From Magnetospirillum sp. ME-1 (GTDB lineage: Bacteria; Pseudomonadota; Alphaproteobacteria; Rhodospirillales; Magnetospirillaceae), in contig NZ_CP015848.1 of the NCBI RefSeq assembly GCF_002105535.1, positions 2,318,856 to 2,382,855 of the forward strand: DNA of 64,000 nucleotides. The letters are read 5' to 3'. Every line of letters begins with the position of its first letter. Within the stretch, counting starts at the first letter, position 1. Positions 33,119 to 41,275 of this stretch are shown here, in pieces. The notes below the pieces were generated by a model that saw only the letters and a program-made list of their open reading frames with translations, had not been told where the DNA came from and did not search any database. The translations under genes were made by a program, and so were the position numbers.

Positions 33119-33574
33119 ATGAAGGATCTGCTTCACCTCCTCGAAGGAATCCCCACGGTGCTTCGCCACAGCTCGAAGACGTCCTACGAGATCCTCGTCC
33201 TGCATCTCGAGGCCTACCGCGAACCCAGGCTCATGGTCATGACCGGGCCGCTGGTCCTCGACGAGGACGACCACAACAAGGTCCGCCGCCGCTACGAGCT
33301 CGCCTCGGCCCGCTACGAGACCATCGAGATCAACATCGAGGCCCTCCGCGAGGAGATGTCCGAGGATGGCTTCATGACGGAGCATGTCCTTCCGCTCCTT
33401 CCGGGATGGAGGACCTACGAGACCACCTACAGCCGCGCCGCCGGCACCGTCATCGTCCGGGCGGGAACGAACGAGATGGGGGTCGGCCACCACGCCATTC
33501 GCCTCGATTCCTGCGTCAGGGCCTACAACGGACCTCCGGCGCCCTGGGCCGACCGCCGCCGCGTCGCCGCGTGA
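33119..33574 (+). CDS. Hypothetical protein, 151 aa, first gene of HTH operon
   Basis: A mixed alpha/beta protein (VTGPLVLDEDDHNKVRRRYE-like core; YETTYSRAAGTVIVRAGTNE) with no recognised family. Start behind CCGGAGACGCGAC. It precedes an HTH gene by 11 nt, exactly the layout of the operon at 27653, but the first proteins of the two operons are not alike. Confidence 0.6.
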   Translation: MKDLLHLLEGIPTVLRHSSKTSYEILVLHLEAYREPRLMVMTGPLVLDEDDHNKVRRRYELASARYETIEINIEALREEMSEDGFMTEHVLPLLPGWRTYETTYSRAAGTVIVRAGTNEMGVGHHAIRLDSCVRAYNGPPAPWADRRRVAA

Positions 33575-33585
33575 TGGAGGCCGCC

Positions 33586-33840
33586 ATGCGCCCCGACGAC
33601 CTCTCCCGCGTCGCCCGCGCCATCTACGGGGACAGATGGCAGCGGGATCTCGCCCGGGGCCTCCGCATCGCCGAGCGGACCGTCCGCTACTGGGCCGCAG
33701 GCGAAAGGGAGGTTCCAGATCACTACGCGGACCTGCTGCTGGCCATCGAGCCGCTGGCCGACCACCTCGCCATGCGGGAGCAGCCGAAGGGAGCCAGCCT
33801 CATCGGACGCCTCGTCGAGGTCGCGACCGCACGCGCCTGA
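33586..33840 (+). CDS. Small HTH protein, PRGTRI family
   Basis: An 84-residue protein, the shortest member: RVARAIYGDRWQRDLARGLR then IAERTVRYWAAGEREVP as the HTH-like part, then LADHLAMREQPKGASLIGRL. It matches the proteins at 15813 and 28132 along its whole length. Start behind GATGGAGGCCGCC. Proposed to bind the palindrome at 33061. Confidence 0.65.
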   Translation: MRPDDLSRVARAIYGDRWQRDLARGLRIAERTVRYWAAGEREVPDHYADLLLAIEPLADHLAMREQPKGASLIGRLVEVATARA

Positions 33841-33900
33841 TGCGTCCCGTCCTGGACAACCGGCCCGCGAGGCAGCATCCTCCGGCAAGGAAGAAGGGAA

Positions 33901-33944
33901 TCCGCCCAAGCGGGGGCGAGGACCGAACGCCCCCGATGGGCGGA
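33901..33944 (+). promoter_or_regulatory. Strong leader hairpin before 33955 gene
   Basis: TCCGCCC pairs with GGGCGGA, and inside them GGGGGCG pairs with CGCCCCC around a 9-nt loop. The right arm runs directly into the AGGA ribosome binding site. It could restrict ribosome access or stabilise the messenger. Confidence 0.5.
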
Positions 33945-33954
33945 AGGATTGACG

Positions 33955-34353
33955 ATGCACATCACCGACAAGCCGTTCCACTCGCGGCTCTCCACCCTCA
34001 TCACCCTATCCGTCGATGAGGAGGGCCGCTGCGCGATCACGACGCCGGGAGAACCGGCCGGACCGGGCGTGCTCGCCTATCCCCTCTTCCAGAGCGAGGA
34101 CGGACACCACCGGGCGATCACCATCATCGCCCTCGAGAACGCCGATCTCGCCGCCGCCATGCACGGCTCGATGCCGGGCTCCGTCCTGCGCTCAGTCCGG
34201 GACGAGGGCGGCGTCCTCTGGATCGTCGCCCTGGCCGAGGACAACGAATTCGACGAGCTGTGCGTCCATCACGGCATCGAGCCGGGAACCGGCAAAGTCC
34301 AGCCGATCCTCCTCGCGCTGAGGGACGATCTCTCGCCCGTCATCCGGATGTAG
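33955..34353 (+). CDS. Hypothetical protein, 132 aa
   Basis: Mostly beta-rich (LSTLITLSVDEEGRCAITTP; GGVLWIVALAEDNEFDELCV). The start is ATG with GGAAGGA spaced 7 nt. A TTG two codons earlier is an alternative. The following 58-residue gene starts 4 nt after its stop. Confidence 0.55.
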   Translation: MHITDKPFHSRLSTLITLSVDEEGRCAITTPGEPAGPGVLAYPLFQSEDGHHRAITIIALENADLAAAMHGSMPGSVLRSVRDEGGVLWIVALAEDNEFDELCVHHGIEPGTGKVQPILLALRDDLSPVIRM

Positions 34354-34356
34354 CGG

Positions 34357-34533
34357 ATGACCCCGAAGGAGATGGAGGCCGAAACGGCCGCCGTCGCCGC
34401 GCGGCTGCTCGCCGAGGCCTCGGCCGCCGTCCGGAACAGCCCCGAACAGGCCCTGGATCTCGCCCGCCGGGCCGTGGCCACGCTCGAGACCTCCTGCATC
34501 GTCGCGCGCCTGGCAGGCAGGCAAGGGGGCTGA
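34357..34533 (+). CDS. Small helical protein, 58 aa
   Basis: ATG four bases after the previous stop. The whole protein is one or two amphipathic helices (AETAAVAARLLAEASAAV; LDLARRAVATLETSCIVARL). It is probably translationally coupled. No family recognised. Confidence 0.45.
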   Translation: MTPKEMEAETAAVAARLLAEASAAVRNSPEQALDLARRAVATLETSCIVARLAGRQGG

Positions 34534-34585
34534 AGCGCCACGGGCGCCGGATCGCTCCGACGCCCGGCCGCCATGACCGAGAGGA

Positions 34586-36688
34586 TCAGCGGCCAGCGGC
34601 GACGCGCGCCAGCTCGCGATCGGTTCCGAGAATATGCTCGGCCAACCAATCCTTGAGGAAGACGAGGACCGACATCGACAGCGTCGCCGAGCCGGAGACC
34701 AGCCGCGTGCGGAAATCCCCCACCTTCGCCACGAACTCGGCGTGCGCCGCCCGATGCTCGGCGGAGAAGGCGTAGCCCGGAAGGGTGCGCATCAGCTCCT
34801 CCTCGCGCCCGAAATGCTCGACGGTGTAGGCCACCAGGCCGTCGACCACCTCGCGGGCCCGCGCCGGGCCGGATCCGTCCTGCATGGCGCGATAGAGGTC
34901 ATTGACCATGGCCACCAGGCGCTCGTGGTCATGATCGATCATGGCGTTGCCGACCTTCAGCGCATCCGACCAGGGAAGGAAATCCCCAGAGGATGCGGCA
35001 TCGGAGATGGCCAGCGCCCCGATGTCCGAGAGGTGCCGATCGATGCCGGCCTTCAGGATCTCCGAACGGGAGCGCAGGGACACCGCCGCCGAATGCACCT
35101 GCCGGGATTCAGCATCGGTGCGCTTCGCCGCATCCAGCACATCCTCGGACGACGAGGACACCTCCGACGCCGCAGCCGCCACCGAGGCGGCGCCCCGGGC
35201 GATCTCGCCGGCGGCCGCCGACTGCTGCTCCACGGCCGAGGAGATCGTCCCCGAGATGCCGTGCAGCTCGCCCACCACGGAACCGATGGCCCCCAGCGCC
35301 GCGACGGCATCCTCCGTGAAGCCCCGGATGCTCTCGACCCGCTGCTCGATCTCTCCAGTCGCCCTCTGCGTTTCCGCGGCGAGCTGCTTCACCTCGCCGG
35401 CGACCACCGCGAAGCCCCTTCCCGCTTCGCCGGCCCGCGCCGCCTCGATCGTGGCGTTGAGCGCCAGCATGCGGGTCTGCGATGAAATGGTGCGGATGAG
35501 ATCCACGACGGAGCCGATCTCGGACGCGCTGGCGGCCAGCGACCGCACCAGCCCATCGGTGCGCGCCGTCTCCGACGAAGCCGTCTCCGCCACGGAGGCC
35601 GAAAGGGCCACCTGGCGGGCGATCTCCTCGATGGAGGCCGTCAGCTCCTCGGCGGCCGCCGCGACCGTCTGGGCCGACCCCAAGGCCGTCGCCGCCGCTT
35701 CGGAAGCAACCGACGCCTGCGCCGCCGAGCGCTCGGAGGCCGAGGACAGGCCCTGCGCCGCGCCTTCGAGCTGGACGATGGACGCCTGCACATCGGCCAT
35801 GGACGCCGAGGACTGGCCATCGAACTCAACGGTCAGGGCCTCGACCTTGCGGGCCCGCTCCACGCGGGCACGGCTCTCCTCCTGCGCCTTCGCATCGGAG
35901 GCGCGCCGTTCGATGCGTCCGCGCCGCCACGCCTCGACCGAACGGGCGATGGCCCCGATCTCGTCGCCTCGGCCCGCATCCGTGATCTCGATCCCGTCGA
36001 TGTTCCCTTCGGCCATGCGGCCAAGAGCGCCGACCACCCGATCCAGCGGACGGACGATGCCGCGCACGTTCAGCCAGGCCATGCCCAGCGCCAGGGCGAC
36101 CGCCGGGAAGGTGAGCGCCGCGATGAGCAGGCCGATCCACAGCGCCCTCCGGTCGATGTCATCGACGAAGGAGCCGGTGGCCACGATGAAGGGGGTTCCG
36201 GGCACAGCCAGCGCATAGGACAGCTTCGGCCTGTCGCCATCGGCTCCCCTCGCCCAGCGATACCGCACGAAGCCGCCTTCCGGCGAGCCGGCCGCCTCCG
36301 CGAGACCAGCGACGATGCGCACCCCGTCCGGATCCTTCAGGTCCGAGAGGTCCTTCCCGACGAGGGAGGCGATCGGATGCGCCCGCATGACGCCCGAGCG
36401 GTCGAGCACGAAGACGTATTCCTCATGCCCGCCATCGTCGAAGCGCATCCGGCCGACCGAAGCGACGGCGGAAAGCGCCTTCTCCCCGTCCGCCCCATCA
36501 CCCGCCGAAGCCTCGATGATCGACGCCCCCGCTTGGGCGAGCCTGCGCAGATCCTCCTGGCGATCCGTCGTCGCCGTGTGCCAAACGAGCGCAAGGCCGA
36601 CCAGTCCGCCGACGATCGGGATGAAGGCGGCGAAGACCGCCTGCAGCATGAGCTTCGTGCGGATGCGGATGTCGTCGATCGACCTCAT
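34586..36688 (-). CDS. Methyl-accepting chemotaxis protein with C-terminal bacteriohemerythrin
   Basis: A 700-residue chemoreceptor. First transmembrane helix about residues 13-36. A periplasmic single-Cache-type domain ([30 protein letters not shown]) follows to about 170. The second helix is about 180-205 and the HAMP domain follows. The signalling domain has the conserved tip ([40 protein letters not shown]). Residues about 570-690 are hemerythrin-like, with di-iron ligands in [31 protein letters not shown] and [10 protein letters not shown]. The latter binds O2, so the protein probably steers cells or signals in response to oxygen. The start is behind GGAAAGGGGAACGGGCC. Confidence 0.93.
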   Translation of the reverse strand: MRSIDDIRIRTKLMLQAVFAAFIPIVGGLVGLALVWHTATTDRQEDLRRLAQAGASIIEASAGDGADGEKALSAVASVGRMRFDDGGHEEYVFVLDRSGVMRAHPIASLVGKDLSDLKDPDGVRIVAGLAEAAGSPEGGFVRYRWARGADGDRPKLSYALAVPGTPFIVATGSFVDDIDRRALWIGLLIAALTFPAVALALGMAWLNVRGIVRPLDRVVGALGRMAEGNIDGIEITDAGRGDEIGAIARSVEAWRRGRIERRASDAKAQEESRARVERARKVEALTVEFDGQSSASMADVQASIVQLEGAAQGLSSASERSAAQASVASEAAATALGSAQTVAAAAEELTASIEEIARQVALSASVAETASSETARTDGLVRSLAASASEIGSVVDLIRTISSQTRMLALNATIEAARAGEAGRGFAVVAGEVKQLAAETQRATGEIEQRVESIRGFTEDAVAALGAIGSVVGELHGISGTISSAVEQQSAAAGEIARGAASVAAAASEVSSSSEDVLDAAKRTDAESRQVHSAAVSLRSRSEILKAGIDRHLSDIGALAISDAASSGDFLPWSDALKVGNAMIDHDHERLVAMVNDLYRAMQDGSGPARAREVVDGLVAYTVEHFGREEELMRTLPGYAFSAEHRAAHAEFVAKVGDFRTRLVSGSATLSMSVLVFLKDWLAEHILGTDRELARVAAGR

Positions 36689-36766
36689 GGCCCGTTCCCC
36701 TTTCCTCTTCCGGATGGGGTGGAAGATGGGGCCGGGCGATCCCACGAACGCCGCTGCGACGGCGAC

Positions 36767-36800
36767 GCGCTCATCTCCTGCGGGAGCGCGCCGCCGGCGC
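36767..36800 (+). promoter_or_regulatory. Plus-strand leader hairpin, GGAGGACGC-like class
   Basis: GCGCUC-AUCUCCUGC-GGGAGCGC followed by GCGCC-GCC-GGCGC, 36 nt before the DUF3085 gene. The second hairpin is identical in the leaders at 37540 and 38238. Confidence 0.45.
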
Positions 36801-36835
36801 AGCAGCCCAGCCACCATCCATCCAGGAGCAAGACC

Positions 36836-37501
36836 ATGGCCAAGCTCATCTTCAAGGTCGCCGACGTCCTCCCCCTCATCGCCCATTCCAAGGCCTCCCC
36901 CTCCCACAGCAAGGGCTGGGGCGACGACACGCCGACCCCCGGCCTGTTCCTTGTCCACGACCAGGGCATCTACCTCATGAGCAACGGCAATCCGCGGCAG
37001 ATGGCCGACGGCTCGATCGGCGGCGAAGGCGTCGAGGGTCGCTCCAAGGTCGCCTACGCCGAAGGCTGCGACCCCGACAAGGATGCGGAATGGTGGGACA
37101 ACGCCCGGGATCTCGTCGGCGGCGACGACTTCGCCGAGACCCTGCCGCTGGCGATGTTCGCCGGTCTCGAGGACTGCCCGGAAGCGACCTTCTGCCTGAA
37201 ATTCACCGAGAGGGACATCCGCATCGAGATCGCGGCCCCGAAGAGGACCGTCGCGCGCGCCGACATCGCCGCCAAGCTCGAGAAGGCCTACGCCGAAGGC
37301 AAGATCCTGTTCCTCGAAACGCCCCGGTCGAAGAAGATCATGGTGGTCTCGACGAAGGAAGGAGCGGCTCCCCTTCCCCTGGACATCCGGCTCGCCCAGC
37401 TCCGCATCAGGTATCCCAAGGCCGTGGCGCTGAATACGCTGGACCTCGGCAAGGCCTGCGGGATCTACGCGAAGGCCATCGGCGTCGTCCTCGAGGACTG
37501 A
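36836..37501 (+). CDS. DUF3085-family protein
   Basis: A 221-residue protein opening [20 protein letters not shown], the recognisable start of DUF3085 proteins found on plasmids and phages of proteobacteria, followed by [16 protein letters not shown]. Function unknown in general. The C-terminal 100 residues ([20 protein letters not shown]) are an extension. AGGAGCAAGACC precedes the ATG. Confidence 0.7.
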   Translation: MAKLIFKVADVLPLIAHSKASPSHSKGWGDDTPTPGLFLVHDQGIYLMSNGNPRQMADGSIGGEGVEGRSKVAYAEGCDPDKDAEWWDNARDLVGGDDFAETLPLAMFAGLEDCPEATFCLKFTERDIRIEIAAPKRTVARADIAAKLEKAYAEGKILFLETPRSKKIMVVSTKEGAAPLPLDIRLAQLRIRYPKAVALNTLDLGKACGIYAKAIGVVLED

Positions 37502-37539
37502 TCGGCCCGGCGGGAGGCGAAGCCAATCGCCTCCCCCAC

Positions 37540-37590
37540 CGGCCCCGCGTCCTCTTGATCCTTCGGGAGGACGCGCCGCCGGCGCGGGCC
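37540..37590 (+). promoter_or_regulatory. Plus-strand leader hairpin, GGAGGACGC class
   Basis: GGCC(C)CGCG pairs with CGCGGGCC. Inside are GUCCUC/GAGGAC around a CC-UUCG-GG loop, and GCGCC-GCC-GGCGC. It lies 30 nt before the ribosome binding site of the 37617 gene. Confidence 0.5.
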
Positions 37591-37616
37591 ACCCCATTCC
37601 CGAACAGGAGGCCCGC

Positions 37617-38213
37617 ATGTCCGCCAACGAATCCATCGCCCTCGCCCGCCTCGCAGCCGACCTCATGGCGATCCGCAGCGTCCTCCGGGACATCGACAGA
37701 TACGGCGAGAACAACTTCGCCTGGCTGCAGGAAGCCCAATGGACACCCTCCTTCGACGGATGGATCGCCGCGCTCGGCTCGGTGCGCGCCAATCCTTCTG
37801 TCGAAGCGATCCCCGGGCTCGACGACGCGTTCGAGCGTCTCATCTCCGGGATGACCGCCGCCCGCACGGGAAAGGGCACCTTCCGCCCGCAGGCCGAACG
37901 CATCCGCAAGGCCTTCCTCGATGCGGACAGGCGCGTCGGAGGCTCCATCCGCGAGATCGTCAAGCCGCTCGGCGCCCGGGCCTATGCCGGATGGTCCGAG
38001 CTCGAATACTGGTTCTGCTCGGGAAGGAACGCATCAACGGGGCGCGACGAAGCGGCAGCGGAAATCCTCGCCCGCGCCGTTCCTCTCCGCAAGGATCCGA
38101 AGGCCGTCCGCAACCGCCTGACGCTCGCGCTGGCGGCCCTGCTGCCGGGATCCTCTTCCCACGAGCAGCTCGACGCCGCCATGGCGCTCGACGCCGTGCT
38201 TTCCGCTGCCTGA
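37617..38213 (+). CDS. SAHERLE-family protein, 198 aa
   Basis: Helical protein with a short N-terminal helix ([20 protein letters not shown]). The C-terminus [20 protein letters not shown] then [11 protein letters not shown] has the shared module in its SHEQL form. CAGGAGGCCCGC precedes the ATG. Unknown role. Confidence 0.6.
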   Translation: MSANESIALARLAADLMAIRSVLRDIDRYGENNFAWLQEAQWTPSFDGWIAALGSVRANPSVEAIPGLDDAFERLISGMTAARTGKGTFRPQAERIRKAFLDADRRVGGSIREIVKPLGARAYAGWSELEYWFCSGRNASTGRDEAAAEILARAVPLRKDPKAVRNRLTLALAALLPGSSSHEQLDAAMALDAVLSAA

Positions 38214-38237
38214 GCGGGCGCACCCGCCATGCCGCAC

Positions 38238-38290
38238 CGGCCCCGCGTCCTCTGATCCTCCGGGAGGACGCGCCGCCGGCGCGAGCCGCC
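38238..38290 (+). promoter_or_regulatory. Plus-strand leader hairpin, GGAGGACGC class
   Basis: Same two hairpins as at 37540 (GCGUCCUC/GAGGACGC and GCGCC-GCC-GGCGC), with the inner loop changed from UUCG to UCCG and the closing stem less complete. Confidence 0.5.
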
Positions 38291-38318
38291 CACCCAACCA
38301 AAGCGCGGAGCAACGATC

Positions 38319-38681
38319 ATGGCCAAGAAATCAGCCCACGGAGAGGCCTTCCTCACATACTTCCATGCGAAGCGGGGCGTCCTGATGTCCTGCCACGAGG
38401 ACGGCGTCACGCTCTACCGCACGCCCTTCTCCAACGGATGGAAGCTGTTCGCCCGCAAGAAGGCGGATTGGACGATCGAGGACTGGAAAGCCGCCAAGCG
38501 CCGCTCCGCCGAACAGCAGCCATGGTGGGCCCGCGAAATCCGCACCCTGCCCTCCCGCGCCACGCTCCAACGCTGGTTGGAAGACAGCATGTGCGAAGCG
38601 ACATGCGGCGCGGATGTCGAGCATGACGGCTACGGCCCCGGTGGTTCGCCGTCCTGGCTCCTTGCCCTTCACCTGATCTGA
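38319..38681 (+). CDS. Hypothetical protein, 120 aa
   Basis: Contains FLTYFHAKRGVLMSCHEDGV, a WTIEDWKAAKRR segment and a cysteine pair (SMCEATCG). GCGGAGCAACGATC precedes the ATG. Followed after 10 nt by a 58-residue gene. No family recognised. Confidence 0.55.
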   Translation: MAKKSAHGEAFLTYFHAKRGVLMSCHEDGVTLYRTPFSNGWKLFARKKADWTIEDWKAAKRRSAEQQPWWAREIRTLPSRATLQRWLEDSMCEATCGADVEHDGYGPGGSPSWLLALHLI

Positions 38682-38691
38682 GGAGGCTACC

Positions 38692-38868
38692 ATGATCTGC
38701 GTCATCGAGACCGATCGCGGGGCCGAAATCGCACGCGTCGAAGCCGCCACCCCCGCCCTGGCCCGCGCCGAGGCGGAACGGCGCATCGCCAGCCTGCACC
38801 GCGCCGCCGGGCGCATCCCGCCCCTCTTCGAGGCCGATCCGGCCTACCGGATACGGACGCTCCACTGA
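38692..38868 (+). CDS. Small hypothetical protein, 58 aa
   Basis: GAGGAGGCTACC precedes the ATG, 10 nt after the previous stop. The sequence MICVIETDRGAEIARVEAAT, followed by an arginine/alanine helix, predicts a small alpha/beta unit. Likely co-transcribed with the upstream gene. Confidence 0.55.
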   Translation: MICVIETDRGAEIARVEAATPALARAEAERRIASLHRAAGRIPPLFEADPAYRIRTLH

Positions 38869-38930
38869 GCGCCACCCCGCCCCGCCGCATCCTCCTGCCA
38901 TGCGGGAGGACACGCCGGTGGCGGCGCCTG
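38868..38930 (+). promoter_or_regulatory. Plus-strand leader hairpin, diverged
   Basis: CCUCCUGCCAUGCGGGAGG hairpin with GGAGGACACGCCGG following, in the same position relative to the 38980 gene as the better copies. GCGCCACC and GGUGGCGGCGC can form an outer stem. Confidence 0.4.
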
Positions 38931-38979
38931 CCTATCCCGAACGCCAGCCGGCTTCGACCGGCCCAGCCAGGAGATTCCC

Positions 38980-39909
38980 ATGGGCTCGACCATCACCTGC
39001 CGCCGCCGCGCGGCTGCCGTTCCTTCCTCGAACGGCCCGGTGTACTTCCTCTTCGAGGAAACCTACGAATCCAATGTGCTGCCGCACCGGCCGCACTGGG
39101 GCTGCGCCCACATCGGCGACGCGGCTTCCTCGCTGAAGCGGATCTTCGCCTATGGAAGCTCCTGCGAAGGCGGCATGCTCCGGACCCGCTCCGGCACCAT
39201 CACCCCGGAAGGCTACATCCAGTCCTGGCTCAAGGAGCTGGCCGAACCCTTCCTCATGGCCGGCTCCACCAGCCTGCGCCGCAGCACCGGCGAATACGAC
39301 TGGCGCGGCATCGACCCCCAGAAGCTCGCCGGCCTTCGTCCGCTGCTCTCCGCCGAAGAAGCCGCAGCGTTCGAAGCCGGGGAGTACGTCCGCATGGATT
39401 GCGTCGCGGACGCCGAACGCCTCGCAGCCATCGTCGCCTCCGGAGTCACCGCCTGGCGGCTGATCGACGGCGGAAGCGTGCCCGGCGACTGGGCGATGCG
39501 CCATCCCGAGCTCGGCCATGCGCCCGCGCCCTCGAAGGCCTGCCCCCTCGATCAGCCCCAGGCCTACCGCCTGCCGGACGGCGACAACGTCCTGCTGCGC
39601 GACGAAAAGGGCATCTGGCGCTGCGCCGGATGGGACTACTCCGTCGTGGGCGGCTTCATCGAGCGCGCCTGGGAGACGGAACTGGCCATGCCCGGAACCT
39701 ACCGGAAGCGCATCAAGGCTTATAGGGAGGCCATTACGGCCGCCCTTCCCCTGCCCGCCGGCACGATCGCCAAGGATCTCGTCGCGGCCGCCGAGATCGT
39801 GGTGACCGAAGAAACATCCCGATCCCTCGGCTGGCGGAAGCGCGACGAGATCGAATACCTGCTTCCCGAGCCGCCCAAGGGCGGCCAGCTCCCCCTCTTC
39901 GCCGCCTGA
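38980..39909 (+). CDS. Hypothetical protein, 309 aa
   Basis: Contains HWGCAHIGDAASSLKRIFAY near the N-terminus and ends in GGQLPLFAA. The tail LPLF resembles clamp-binding peptides but this may be chance. AGGAGATTCCC precedes the ATG. No known domain. Confidence 0.55.
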   Translation: MGSTITCRRRAAAVPSSNGPVYFLFEETYESNVLPHRPHWGCAHIGDAASSLKRIFAYGSSCEGGMLRTRSGTITPEGYIQSWLKELAEPFLMAGSTSLRRSTGEYDWRGIDPQKLAGLRPLLSAEEAAAFEAGEYVRMDCVADAERLAAIVASGVTAWRLIDGGSVPGDWAMRHPELGHAPAPSKACPLDQPQAYRLPDGDNVLLRDEKGIWRCAGWDYSVVGGFIERAWETELAMPGTYRKRIKAYREAITAALPLPAGTIAKDLVAAAEIVVTEETSRSLGWRKRDEIEYLLPEPPKGGQLPLFAA

Positions 39910-39924
39910 TCGGCGACAGCGCCA

Positions 39925-39985
39925 TGCCCGCCGCGCCTCCTGGATGGGAGAGCGGCGGAACGGCGCCTGCTCGGACGAATGCACA
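39925..39985 (+). promoter_or_regulatory. Possible leader hairpin, diverged
   Basis: CCGC...CTCCTGGATGGGAG...GCGG can fold as a hairpin, with GGCGCC downstream, before the 39997 gene. It is weaker than the other members. Confidence 0.3.
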
Positions 39986-39996
39986 GGAGACCGACC

Positions 39997-40338
39997 ATGG
40001 CCATCCAGACCCACCGCGAATTCTGCCCCGCCGATCGCTACCTCTACGACTTCGGCCTCTGCAGCTCCGGCAACGGCTTCGCCCAGATGGACACGAAGCA
40101 GGACGCGTCCTACTACGGCAACTGGTGCAACCCGACCCGCCGCGTCCTCTTCTCGTATGTCGAGGGCGACTGCACGACGCAGGTGGCCGACACCGACGAG
40201 GAATTCGCCCGGCTCGTCCGCGAGTCCGCCGAGTGGCACGACACCCACGGATACGGCCCGCTGCGCCTGGACCCCGGCTTCAACGCCGAGCTGAAGGCCG
40301 CCCTGATCCGCGTGGGACTCGAAGACCTGCTCCATTGA
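39997..40338 (+). CDS. Conserved plasmid-type hypothetical protein, 113 aa
   Basis: Contains DTKQDASYYGNWCNPTRRVL and FSYVEGDCTTQVADTDEEFA, a combination I associate with small proteins on alphaproteobacterial plasmids, without a known function. AGGAGACCGACC precedes the ATG. Confidence 0.6.
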   Translation: MAIQTHREFCPADRYLYDFGLCSSGNGFAQMDTKQDASYYGNWCNPTRRVLFSYVEGDCTTQVADTDEEFARLVRESAEWHDTHGYGPLRLDPGFNAELKAALIRVGLEDLLH

Positions 40339-40440
40339 CCGGCATGGCCGAGCGGCCCGAATGCTGCCCGGCTCCGCCATCCCGAAAACGCCGAGGATCC
40401 GATCCTCCGGCAGGCCTGAGCGGGGCAAACCCAACCACTG

Positions 40441-40641
40441 ACCGCCCCGCCCCCGCCGCGTCCTCTGATCCTTCGGGAGGACGCGCCGGAGACGGTGCCC
40501 CATCCTCCAACGGGCAATGCCCACCGGGTTCACTGGCTTCGGCCGCGTCGTGAGCCGAACGGAAGCGGAAAAACCACCGCAGCCGTCATCCCATCCCAGA
40601 CACCAACCGCCCGGCTCCCGCAAGGGGGCCGGGCTTTTTTC
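40441..40641 (+). promoter_or_regulatory. 200-bp leader repeat, copy A, with hairpin, small ORF and terminator
   Basis: The 317-nt gap before the 40656 gene holds this element. It starts with the CGCGTCCTC/GAGGACGCG hairpin. It continues with a stretch identical to copy B that would encode MPTGFTGFGRVVSRTEA, including a TTCGGC/GCCGAA stem. It ends in an intrinsic terminator at 40610-40640. This looks like a transcription-attenuation leader. Nothing else is recognised between 40339 and 40440. Confidence 0.6.
40610..40640 (+). terminator. Intrinsic terminator/attenuator before 40656 gene
   Basis: CCCGGC and GCCGGG arms with CCC/GGG extension around a short loop, then TTTTTT. The ribosome binding site GGAGAG begins 4 nt after the T-tract, so the terminator must be bypassed for expression. 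Confidence 0.7.
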
Positions 40642-40655
40642 ATGGAGAGAACATC

Positions 40656-41057
40656 ATGGATCGCGCAGCCGCATTCTCTGGACAGGAGTTCGATTCCTTC
40701 GCCAGTGAAGGGGACAAGATCGAAGGCTATCGGGATGGGTTCAATCTCACCGCGCGCCTTGTCTTCGATGAAGACGCCGACCCACGGACGGATTGGGATG
40801 AGGCCGACGAGAAGTACATCGAATCGTGGCTCAACGACGAATGGCTCTTCGTCGGGGTCGTTCTGTCGGTGTCGTACAACGGCATCCTGCTCGACAAGCA
40901 CGCGGCATCCATCTGGGGCTGCGACTGCAACTTCCCACGGAAGGACGGGACGAACCCGAACGACCATCTTACCGGATGGGCGGAAGAACTGGCGGATGAA
41001 GCCGTGAGGGCAGGCGAAGCCGCATTGGCGGAACTCCGCGAGAAGGTCGCATCCTAA
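40656..41057 (+). CDS. Hypothetical protein, 133 aa, attenuator-controlled
   Basis: An acidic protein with tryptophans (DDEWLFVGVVLSVSYNGILL-like centre; SIWGCDCNFPRKDGTNPNDH). The stretch LTGWAEELADEAVRAGEAAL is helical. GGAGAGAACATC precedes the ATG. It sits behind an attenuator leader nearly identical to that of the next gene. Family not recognised. Confidence 0.6.
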   Translation: MDRAAAFSGQEFDSFASEGDKIEGYRDGFNLTARLVFDEDADPRTDWDEADEKYIESWLNDEWLFVGVVLSVSYNGILLDKHAASIWGCDCNFPRKDGTNPNDHLTGWAEELADEAVRAGEAALAELREKVAS

Positions 41058-41061
41058 CCCA

Positions 41062-41262
41062 ACCGCCCCGCCCCCGCCGCGTCCTCTGATCCTTCGGGAG
41101 GACGCGCCGGAGACGGCGCCTTCCACCAACGGGCCATGCCCACCGGGTTCACTGGCTTCGGCCGCGTCGTGAGCCGAACGGAAGCGACAGAGCACCTGCC
41201 GCAGCCGTCTTCCACCCCAGACACCAACCGCCCGGCTCCCGCGAAGGGGGCCGGGCTTTCTT
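41062..41262 (+). promoter_or_regulatory. 200-bp leader repeat, copy B, with hairpin, small ORF and terminator
   Basis: Near-copy of 40441-40641. The 5' hairpin block and the MPTGFTGFGRVVSRTEA-coding block are the same. The middle (after the small-ORF block) is diverged, and the terminator is conserved. The duplication keeps both hairpins and the terminator intact, indicating selection. Confidence 0.6.
41231..41262 (+). terminator. Intrinsic terminator/attenuator before 41276 gene
   Basis: CCCGGC...GCCGGG hairpin followed by TTTCTT. GGAGGCCAAC and the start codon follow immediately, as in copy A. Confidence 0.65.
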
Positions 41263-41275
41263 CATGGAGGCCAAC

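Noticed and set aside
38932-40623. Minus-strand 563-codon frame
   Set aside because: Lies opposite several well-supported short plus-strand genes with leaders. Glycine-rich filler.
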